The position numbers and the translations under genes were made by a program. The notes under the pieces were generated by a model that ran no database searches, was not told the origin of the DNA, and saw nothing but the letters and a program-made list of their open reading frames with translations. A stretch of 19,787 bases of DNA from Longimonas sp046498435 (GTDB lineage Bacteria; Bacteroidota; Rhodothermia; Rhodothermales; Salinibacteraceae), in NCBI RefSeq assembly GCF_046498435.1, contig NZ_JAWOAR010000032.1, positions 1 through 19,787 on the forward strand, read 5' to 3'. This document shows, piece by piece, positions 8,182 through 14,628 of the stretch (positions are counted from its first letter, which is position 1; each line of letters begins with the position of its first letter).

Positions 8182-9360
8182 CTACAGCACCCCGTGCTCG
8201 GTAGCCACCTCTGCAAACGCATCAATGGCGCGGTCGAGGTGGTCGCGGTCGTGGGCGGCGGACATCTGTACGCGGATGCGTGCTTCGCCTTTCGGCACCA
8301 CCGGGTAGCTGAAGCTGATCACGTAGATGCCGCGCTCCAGCAGATCATCCGCAATCGCCGCGCTCGGCTTGGCGTCGTACAGCATGATCGGCACAATGGG
8401 ATGATCGCCCGGCTTAATGTCGAACCCGCGTGCGGTCATCTCCTGGCGAAAGTACCGCGTGTTCGCCCAGAGCTGCTCGCGGCGCTCGGCGCTCTCGGTC
8501 AGCATGTCGAGCACCGTCAGGCTCGCGTTCGCAATCATCGGTGCCACCGCGTTCGAGAAGAGGTACGGACGCGATTTCTGCCGCAGCAGATCAATAATGG
8601 GTTGCTGTGCGGTGGTGAATCCGCCCGTGGCGCCGCCGAGCGCCTTGCCCAGCGTGGAGGTGATGATATCCACATCGTGCAGCGCGCCCTTCGCCTCCGA
8701 GGCCCCGCGGCCGCCGTCGCCCATAAACCCAGTCGCGTGGCACTCATCCACCATCACAAGGGCGTCGTACGTATCCGCCAGGGCGCAGATTTCGTCGAGC
8801 TTGGCCACATCGCCATCCATCGAAAAGACGCCGTCGGTGGCAATCAGACGGATGTTCGCATCCTGTGCATCCTGAAGCTGCGTCTCCAGGTCGTCCATGT
8901 CGCTGTGCTGGTAGACGTAGCGATCGGCTTTGCACAGGCGAATGCCGTCGATAATCGACGCATGGTTCAGCCGGTCGCTGATAATCGCATCGTCGGGGCC
9001 TAACAGCGTCTCGAACAGGCCCGTATTCGCATCGAAGCACGAGTTGTAGAGGATGGCATCCTCCTTTTCGTGGAAGTCGGCCAGCGCATCCTCCAACTCC
9101 TTATGCACCGTCTGCGTGCCGCAGATAAACCGCACGCTGGCCACGCCAAAGCCGTACTCATCCACGCCCTCCTTGGCCGCCTGCATGATGGCGGGATGGT
9201 TAGCCAGCCCCAGGTAATTGTTTGCGCAGAAGTTAATCACATCGCCCGAAGCCACTGAAATATCAGCATCTTGCTGCGAGGTGATGACGCGCTCCTCTTT
9301 GTAGAGGCCATCGTCTTTAATCTGTTGTAGTTCGGATTCGAAGGCAGAGAGGTCAGACAT
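8182..9360 (-). CDS. kbl: Glycine C-acetyltransferase (2-amino-3-ketobutyrate CoA ligase)
   Basis: A 392-residue PLP fold-type I enzyme (E. coli Kbl is 398). NFCANNYLGLANHP (near residue 43), FGVASVRFICGTQTVHKELE, YNSCFDANTG, and SDRLNHASIIDGIRL are characteristic of the alpha-oxoamine synthase family and of Kbl in particular. So are MVDECHATGFMGDGGRG (Asp205) and STLGKALGGATGG (Schiff-base Lys239). It converts 2-amino-3-ketobutyrate plus CoA to glycine and acetyl-CoA. The gene lies 131 nt downstream of the threonine dehydrogenase on the same strand, so the two form the complete threonine degradation route. The start at 9360 (MSDLSAFESELQ) is the family-typical one; longer upstream extension lacks similarity to the family. 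Confidence 0.96.
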   Translation of the reverse strand: MSDLSAFESELQQIKDDGLYKEERVITSQQDADISVASGDVINFCANNYLGLANHPAIMQAAKEGVDEYGFGVASVRFICGTQTVHKELEDALADFHEKEDAILYNSCFDANTGLFETLLGPDDAIISDRLNHASIIDGIRLCKADRYVYQHSDMDDLETQLQDAQDANIRLIATDGVFSMDGDVAKLDEICALADTYDALVMVDECHATGFMGDGGRGASEAKGALHDVDIITSTLGKALGGATGGFTTAQQPIIDLLRQKSRPYLFSNAVAPMIANASLTVLDMLTESAERREQLWANTRYFRQEMTARGFDIKPGDHPIVPIMLYDAKPSAAIADDLLERGIYVISFSYPVVPKGEARIRVQMSAAHDRDHLDRAIDAFAEVATEHGVL

Positions 9361-9491
9361 AGGTTGGATGCAGAAGTTAGCAGGAGCGTCGTACGAACGG
9401 CGTAGATTTCGCGCATGTGAAAGTCCCATCGCCGCCCCAACATACGGATGCAGCCAGCAGGCTCCGAGACAGCGTGAGAGAACCAGTATTT

Positions 9492-10451
9492 TCACGCATG
9501 CTGCGGCTGCGTGTTGGCTTCGGGCAGATGAGCCAGCATATCGTTGGTCATCGCATCGAGGTCGTACTCGGGCTGCCAGCCCCAATCGGCACGGGCAGCG
9601 CGGTCATCGATCGTGGCAGGCCAGTTGTCGGCGATGGACTGGCGGCCGTCGGGGTCGTACGAGACGGCAAATCCGTCGGCGGCGTGCTCGCGCAGATGTG
9701 CAGCGAGTTGCTCGGCACTGAAGCTGAACGCGGTGAGGTTGTAGCTGTCGCGCACGGACAGCGCGTCCGCTTCGGCCTCCATAATGCGAAGCGTAGCGCG
9801 GATGGCGTCGGGCATGTACATCATGGGCAGCTGCGTGTCGGGGCGCAGGTAGCACGTATACGGCGCGCCGTTGGCCGCCGCCCGGTACATGTCGACGGCG
9901 TAGTCGGTGGTGCCGCCGCCGGGCTCGGTCTTGTAGCTAATGAGGCCCGGATACCGCAGGCTGCGTACGTCCACGCCATGGCGGTGGTGGTAGTAGCGGC
10001 AGAGCAGCTCGCCGCTGCGCTTGGTGACGCCGTACATGGTGGTGGGGTTGAGCACCGTTTCTTGTGGCGTATCATTGCGCGGCGTGGAGGGCCCAAACAC
10101 AGCGATGGAGCTGGGCCAGAACAGCTGCACATCGTGCTCGCGCGCCAGGTCGAGGATGTGCTTCAGCCCGTTCATGTTCACATCCCACGCCCGGTCGGGG
10201 TGCTGCTCGCCGGTGGCCGAGAGCAAGCTGGCCAGATGGTACACGGTGCCAATGTCGCGGGTGGCAACGACCTCGCGCAGGGCGGCTTTGTCGCGCACAT
10301 CGGCGGTGACGTGCGGGCCGGGCGCGCTGCTTTCGTGAGCCGGGTGCAGGTCGAGCCCGACGACCGCCTCGGGGCCGTGGCGCTGCCGCAGTGTATCCAC
10401 CAGTTCGCTTCCGATTTGGCCGTTGGCTCCTGTAACCAGGATCATTTTCAT
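9492..10451 (-). CDS. L-threonine 3-dehydrogenase, SDR/epimerase type
   Basis: A 319-residue extended short-chain dehydrogenase. The NAD-binding GANGQIG is at residues 8-14, TVYHLASLLSATGE is the family's strand-4 region, and Ser114/Ser115 (WPSSIAVFG) with Tyr140 and Lys144 (MYGVTKRSGE) give the catalytic Ser-Tyr-Lys set. QETVLNPTTMYG, YPGLISYKTEPGGGTTDYAV, and QLPMMYMPDAIRATL distinguish the SDR-type threonine dehydrogenases (as in Flavobacterium, Cytophaga and animals) from generic UDP-sugar epimerases. It oxidises L-threonine to 2-amino-3-ketobutyrate with NAD+. The kbl gene directly downstream uses that product, which makes the assignment strong. The start could be 10451 or two codons in at 10445. 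It is divergent from dnaN across about 300 nt. Confidence 0.93.
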   Translation of the reverse strand: MKMILVTGANGQIGSELVDTLRQRHGPEAVVGLDLHPAHESSAPGPHVTADVRDKAALREVVATRDIGTVYHLASLLSATGEQHPDRAWDVNMNGLKHILDLAREHDVQLFWPSSIAVFGPSTPRNDTPQETVLNPTTMYGVTKRSGELLCRYYHHRHGVDVRSLRYPGLISYKTEPGGGTTDYAVDMYRAAANGAPYTCYLRPDTQLPMMYMPDAIRATLRIMEAEADALSVRDSYNLTAFSFSAEQLAAHLREHAADGFAVSYDPDGRQSIADNWPATIDDRAARADWGWQPEYDLDAMTNDMLAHLPEANTQPQHA

Positions 10452-10753
10452 AAAGCAGCATCAGCCGTGCAAAAGGGAAGATAGGTACAGCCCAGAAAAC
10501 GAGAGGTGCCCCAGCACGTTCGGAACCGCTTCCACTATTCGTATAATGTCCACGCATACCGCCTGCACGCCCGCCGACGTGTGCCCACCGGCAGAGCAGC
10601 CGTCTGCACTGCGAACCGGTCGTGAGCCCTGAATCTAAATAGAAACGCCCCGTCCTGTTCTGCACCGAGACTCCGTTTCATATGACGGATCTGTTGGCCG
10701 CATTCACGGTATACATGGTTCCGATTCTTCTGCGATCTCATGCCGACGTCGCC
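10452..10753. other. Divergent intergenic region between tdh and dnaN
   Basis: 302 nt between two divergent starts. No gene or strong hairpin was seen. It must hold promoters for both directions, but I could not identify them with confidence. The dnaN frame is open upstream to an ATG at 10682, but that extension does not resemble clamp N-termini. Confidence 0.5.
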
Positions 10754-11893
10754 ATGAAATTTTCTGCCTCCAGCGCCGACCTCTTAGATGCTCTTAACAC
10801 CGTGAAGGGCGCGGTGCCCTCCAAGAGCACCTTGCCCATTTTAGAATGTATTCTATTTGAACAGAGCGAAGACGGCTCGGCGCTCCTCCTGAGCGCGACC
10901 GACCTGGAGATCTCCATTGTGCGGCGCGTGCCCGTGCAGTTTGCCAGCAACGGCACAACGACTCCCACCCGCGTTGCTGTGCCCGCCAAACGCCTTATCG
11001 ACACGCTGCGTGCACTGCCCGACCTGCCCATCTCCTTCACCGCCGACGGCGACTTTGAAATCCAACTCGAAACCGATCAGGGCCACTACAAAATGGTGGG
11101 GCACGACGGCGACGACTTCCCTGACCTGCCCGAAGTGGATGCCGCCCACACGCTCTCGGCAGAAGGAGCGCTGATTAGCGACGCCATCAACAAGACCAGC
11201 TTTGCCGTCAGCAAAGACGCGCTGCGCCCGGCCATGATGGGCATTTACTTTCAGCTGGATGCGGAAAACAGCCGCATTGTAGCGACAGACGGGCACCGGC
11301 TCGTAAAGCTGGATCGTCCTGCTTTGCAGACCGATAGCGAAGAGGTGTCGTTTATCGTCCCCGAGAAAGCGACCAAGCTTGTCAGCCGTATTCTGGACGA
11401 CGATGCGCTCTGCACCATCGGCGTGAGCGATGGGCACGTCAGCTTCACCATTGACGATGCGCGTGTCATTGCGCGCCTCATCGACGAAACGTATCCAAAC
11501 TACAATGCGGTCATCCCCGACGAAAACGACCGCCATCTCGTTGTCAATCGCGAGGCCCTACTCAACGCCGTAAAGCGCGTGGGCCTCTACTCCAGCAGCA
11601 TGACAAACCAGATCCGCCTGGCGCTCTCCGAATCCGAAATGACCGTCTCGGCAGAGGACATTGAGCGCTCCAGCGAAGCTGAAGAGGTGATTCGCTGTGA
11701 GTACGACAGCGAGTCGATGGAGATTGGATTCAACTCGGAGTATCTTACCGAGGTGCTGGGCAATGTTGATAGCGAAGAGGTGCTCTTTCGCCTTAGCTCG
11801 CCCAACCGTGCGGGCATTGTGGTGCCCAATAACACCGACGACCCCGACATCCTCATGCTCATTATGCCGGTGATGCTGAACACGTATGCGTAA
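10754..11893 (+). CDS. dnaN: DNA polymerase III sliding clamp, beta subunit
   Basis: A 379-residue protein of family length. The N-terminal MKFSASSADLLDALNTVKGAVPSKSTLPIL is the clamp start. ALLLSATDLEISI, RVAVPAKRLIDTLRALPD, FPDLPEVD, the second-domain FAVSKDALRPAMMGIYFQ and IVATDGHRLVKL, and the C-terminal VLGNVDSEEVLFRLSSPNRAGIV...LMLIMPVMLN motif (with the MPV/M-hinge ending) are all diagnostic. The dimeric ring tethers polymerase III and repair proteins to DNA. The start at 10754 was chosen because family members begin MKF; the frame is open to 10682. There is no dnaA or recF beside it, unlike the classical oriC cluster. Confidence 0.98.
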   Translation: MKFSASSADLLDALNTVKGAVPSKSTLPILECILFEQSEDGSALLLSATDLEISIVRRVPVQFASNGTTTPTRVAVPAKRLIDTLRALPDLPISFTADGDFEIQLETDQGHYKMVGHDGDDFPDLPEVDAAHTLSAEGALISDAINKTSFAVSKDALRPAMMGIYFQLDAENSRIVATDGHRLVKLDRPALQTDSEEVSFIVPEKATKLVSRILDDDALCTIGVSDGHVSFTIDDARVIARLIDETYPNYNAVIPDENDRHLVVNREALLNAVKRVGLYSSSMTNQIRLALSESEMTVSAEDIERSSEAEEVIRCEYDSESMEIGFNSEYLTEVLGNVDSEEVLFRLSSPNRAGIVVPNNTDDPDILMLIMPVMLNTYA

Positions 11894-11964
11894 CGTGGCC
11901 CCCGGAGTGCATGCGTCAGCGGGTGCGGCGACCATACCTTGCCGTACCACCAGGCAATGCGGCC

Positions 11965-13068
11965 CTACAGCTGCGCATCGTCGGGCGGGGTGGGTGCTTC
12001 CATGGGATACTCCGCTTGCAGCGTTTCCAACATCTGCGTAGCCTCGTCGATGCGCCGCCCCTCGCCCATCACGACGCGCTTAAGCGCTTCCCGTGCAGGT
12101 TCAATGTCGGACTGCGCAAGGTACGTCTTGGCAAGAAAAAATGACGCTTCGAGCTGCAGGAAAGAGCCGCTGTCTTCGCTCTCTACCACCTGACGTAGCA
12201 GGTCTTGGGCTTCCTGCACTCGCTCTTGGTCAAACTGTGGGAAGAGTCCAAGCGGTGCATAATGTGCTTCTTGCAGTGCTTCAAGCGCCTGCAGAAAGCG
12301 CTCGTCAGCACTTGTTGGCTCATTGGCCGTAGCGCTTCGCGTTCGCACCTGATAGCCTTCAATCTCTGTCTCATCAGGGTCAATGGCTGCCATCTGCTCG
12401 GCAGGTGACTGCATAAACGTGCTTACAGTCAGTAGGCCCCCGTACACGACCAACAGACTGACCATAGCAATGGCCACATAGCGAGCAGCGCCCCACACCT
12501 GCTCCGAAATGCGATGGCGCCCCGTACTGCCGTTGCCCTCTGGATCGGCTGGCGGACGCGTGGAGCGCCCTGCCCCTTGTTCGCCATTCTCCCATGCTGC
12601 TCCTGCCGACCCCGATGCAAGATCGGACTCAGACATGCTGTCTCCTTCATAGGTAGGAAGTGCATCCAGATCGAAGCCGGTCGTAGACTCGAAATGCCTG
12701 CCGACATCAAACGAATCGTTTAACGTTTGGGCACGCTCAATCATCGGTTGCACACGACTGCGCAATGCCGCGTCGTCGTCGAGGCGCACCTCGACCTCAG
12801 CAAAAAACTGCTGAAGCGCGACCTGATTCTCTTCTTGTGTCTGACTTGCCGTGTGCAACGCATAGAGCGCAAGCACCGCATCGGGCCAATCGCTCTCGGG
12901 GGCGGAGGCATCGGGCAGTTGCACGCTCCGGAGTTGCATCTCCAGGCGTTTCACTTCATCAAGAAGCGTCTGATACTTGGGACGTCCGGCCACGCGCTCC
13001 TCAACAGCGCGCTGTTCCGCTTCTGAAAGATCTGCATAACAAAATATGTGCTCTTCAAGGGTATTCAT
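11965..13068 (-). CDS. Single-pass membrane protein with TPR-like C-terminus, possible anti-sigma factor
   Basis: A 367-residue acidic protein. The N-terminal ~115 residues are helical (LEEHIFCYADLSEAEQRAVEERV then VKRLEMQLRSVQ), resembling the cytoplasmic part of FecR/anti-sigma-like proteins but without a clear zinc-finger HxxxCxxC. A low-complexity linker (~140-190) follows, then one transmembrane helix (YVAIAMVSLLVVYGGLLTV, about 197-219). The C-terminal ~260-355 has A-L helical pairs typical of TPR repeats (ASFFLAKTYLAQSDIEPARE). The order is cytoplasmic N-terminus, membrane helix, outside TPR-like domain. It is 270 nt downstream of an ECF-type sigma gene on the same strand, the usual place for its regulator. 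The ATG at 13068 is preferred over 13128, because the longer start adds unrelated basic residues. The anti-sigma role is inferred from context only. Confidence 0.6.
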   Translation of the reverse strand: MNTLEEHIFCYADLSEAEQRAVEERVAGRPKYQTLLDEVKRLEMQLRSVQLPDASAPESDWPDAVLALYALHTASQTQEENQVALQQFFAEVEVRLDDDAALRSRVQPMIERAQTLNDSFDVGRHFESTTGFDLDALPTYEGDSMSESDLASGSAGAAWENGEQGAGRSTRPPADPEGNGSTGRHRISEQVWGAARYVAIAMVSLLVVYGGLLTVSTFMQSPAEQMAAIDPDETEIEGYQVRTRSATANEPTSADERFLQALEALQEAHYAPLGLFPQFDQERVQEAQDLLRQVVESEDSGSFLQLEASFFLAKTYLAQSDIEPAREALKRVVMGEGRRIDEATQMLETLQAEYPMEAPTPPDDAQL

Positions 13069-13338
13069 GAGTCCAGCCAAACGGCAATCTATGCTTGGTC
13101 GGCATCGTTCCCTTTCAGGCCGATGCATTATTACGTGTGGGGAAGCCCACTACATAATGGGCACGTGTGCATGTGGGGCACGCGCTGCGGCAAATCATAA
13201 CGTATGCAGAGGGCGAAACACGTTTTTTTCACGTTTATGATCTGTCACTGCGCCAGCAGCGCACAAGTGCATGTAGAGATGGTGCACCTGCGGGTCCACA
13301 ACCTGCGCGGTTCTATGCAGAGCATCTGCATTTAACAT

Positions 13339-13974
13339 TTAAGGAGCCTCAAGGACATCCTTCAGCCGGTCATCTTCACGCAGCGCCTTCAGTGCGCGTG
13401 ATTTGTACACTCGCACCACCGGCACATCTTTGTCGATGCGCTCGGCAATCTCCTTAAACGTGCAGTCCTCAAAATAATACAGGCGGGCCACACGGCGCAG
13501 ATAGGGCGGCAAACGGCTAATAGCCACTTCCAAAATGGAACGCAACAGCCCAACCTGCTCATCAATCTGCTTCGCGGCCCCGACCTGCTGAAGCGTAGGG
13601 TGCTCCGGGTCGTGAATAGACGTTGTTTCGACACGCGCCCGGTTCACATAGTTGATAAAGGCGTTTTTGGCAACTACACTGACCCAGTGGGCATACTTTT
13701 CGGGATTCTTGATCGTAGATCGCCCGTCTTGTACTTTTGTGTACACCTTTGAGACTAACTCCTCCATATCCGAGACCTGGCGGATACTGTGTCCTGCGTA
13801 CTTTGACGCCATGTATTTGTAGATATAGCCATACGTCCACAACTCAACCAGCTGCTCGTGACGAGGCGTAGGCTCCGACACATACGTTGCGTATAACGTG
13901 TTTACTGCTTCTGAGTCATCAATAGCAAATGGCAGCCGCTCAGTAATCAACTGTAGGTTTGTCGAGTCAGACAT
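13339..13974 (-). CDS. ECF-subfamily RNA polymerase sigma factor
   Basis: A 211-residue protein with sigma-70 region 2 (about residues 40-115, including MEELVSKVYTKVQ and YAHWVSVVAKNAFINYVNRAR) and region 4 (about 150-200, LPPYLRRVARLYYFEDCTFKEIAERI, then VRVYKSRALKAL, a clear helix-turn-helix). There is no region 1.1 or 3, so it fits the ECF class. Region 2.4/4.2 contact core RNA polymerase and promoter -10/-35 elements. A candidate regulatory membrane protein lies downstream. The ATG at 13974 begins MSDSTN; the in-frame upstream ATG at 13992 would add six residues. A 10-bp inverted repeat (14015-14059) lies just upstream, and a PYP-containing operon is transcribed divergently. The direct target promoters are not known. 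Confidence 0.88.
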   Translation of the reverse strand: MSDSTNLQLITERLPFAIDDSEAVNTLYATYVSEPTPRHEQLVELWTYGYIYKYMASKYAGHSIRQVSDMEELVSKVYTKVQDGRSTIKNPEKYAHWVSVVAKNAFINYVNRARVETTSIHDPEHPTLQQVGAAKQIDEQVGLLRSILEVAISRLPPYLRRVARLYYFEDCTFKEIAERIDKDVPVVRVYKSRALKALREDDRLKDVLEAP

Positions 13975-14014
13975 GGCACGGGTTGATCCCAATGAAAGAA
14001 ACCCTCTGTGAACG

Positions 14015-14059
14015 TGATTTGCGCATCGGGCAGTGCGTCAGGTAGCGCAGCGCAAATCA
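14015..14059. repeat. Inverted repeat upstream of the sigma gene
   Basis: TGATTTGCGC at 14015-14024 and its exact reverse complement GCGCAAATCA at 14050-14059, with a 25-nt GC-rich loop. It lies 41 nt upstream of the sigma start on the minus strand, so it could be a leader hairpin or an operator. Confidence 0.7.
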
Positions 14060-14160
14060 TTTAATGGGGCATTTCCGAAAAAGTTGATTCACAAATGCAT
14101 GTTATCAGGAGTTAACCACTTGAATCAGACGTTAGCTGTCTCTTGTCCAGTTTTGTCTTA

Positions 14161-14283
14161 CGTGAAAGGCGGAACGGAGGCGCCGTAGGAACCTGCCTGG
14201 GGCCCTGAACAACCGCGCCAGCACCGCCGCCCGAAACCGTCATCCTGGACTTGACTCAGCATAAGAGAGGTTCGCCTTTCACG
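14161..14283. repeat. Large inverted repeat, possible structured RNA
   Basis: CGTGAAAGGCGGAAC (14161-14175) pairs with GTTCGCCTTTCACG (14270-14283), giving a 14-bp stem with one bulged base. The ~94-nt interior is GC-rich (GGAACCTGCCTGGGGCCC...). No T-tract follows on either strand. The size and the closed stem are compatible with a small non-coding RNA. I could not match it to 6S, SRP, tmRNA or RNase P, so no family is assigned. Confidence 0.5.
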
Positions 14284-14416
14284 GAGGAGCTACCGTTCAA
14301 ATGTACATGCATGAAACCAAATATACACGAACACATGCTTGCGTAGCGCATTCATACATTATAAACATTGGACCTTTGTCTATCGGGGTGATACGTGTTC
14401 CTCCAATATGCAGCCC

Positions 14417-14438
14417 AATGGGCGGCGTTACGCCCATT
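14417..14438. repeat. 8-bp hairpin upstream of the PYP-linked operon
   Basis: AATGGGCG, a 6-nt loop GCGTTA, then CGCCCATT: a perfect palindrome at 14417-14438, about 190 nt before the chosen start at 14629. It could be an operator or a leader hairpin. Confidence 0.6.
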
Positions 14439-14628
14439 AGGCATTAGGGCATTCCTCTATGAGGATCGTTCTCAAGGCACATTTCTTGAGGCTACTGTTT
14501 TCCCGAAGAAACTAAGCGTTCACTCTTGGAGCTCCTGGGTCCGGTGTTCCCTCCAACCCTCTGCTCCAACAAAGCACCTGCTGCAACAAAGCCCGCTCGT
14601 ACTCCCACGCTTTGCATCGCTGCTCATA

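Larger units (their letters stand above)
13975..14628. other. 654-nt divergent intergenic region, sigma gene to PYP-linked operon
   Basis: This is gene-free as far as I can see. It contains three inverted repeats, annotated separately: 14015-14059, 14161-14283 and 14417-14438. The stretch nearest 14629 is continuously open in the downstream reading frame from 14395, but it encodes no recognisable domain. Confidence 0.55.

Noticed and set aside
8050..10484. Plus-strand open frames opposite kbl and tdh
   Set aside because: They are antisense shadows of two clear enzymes, with no motifs of their own.
11939..11957. TTGCC...GGCAA hairpin between dnaN and the membrane-protein gene
   Set aside because: Only 5 bp with no T-tract; probably chance.
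14395..14628. N-terminal extension of the scaffold protein
   Set aside because: The frame is open, but it overlaps a hairpin and encodes residues without similarity to the repeated module; the ATG at 14629 leads straight into typical sequence.
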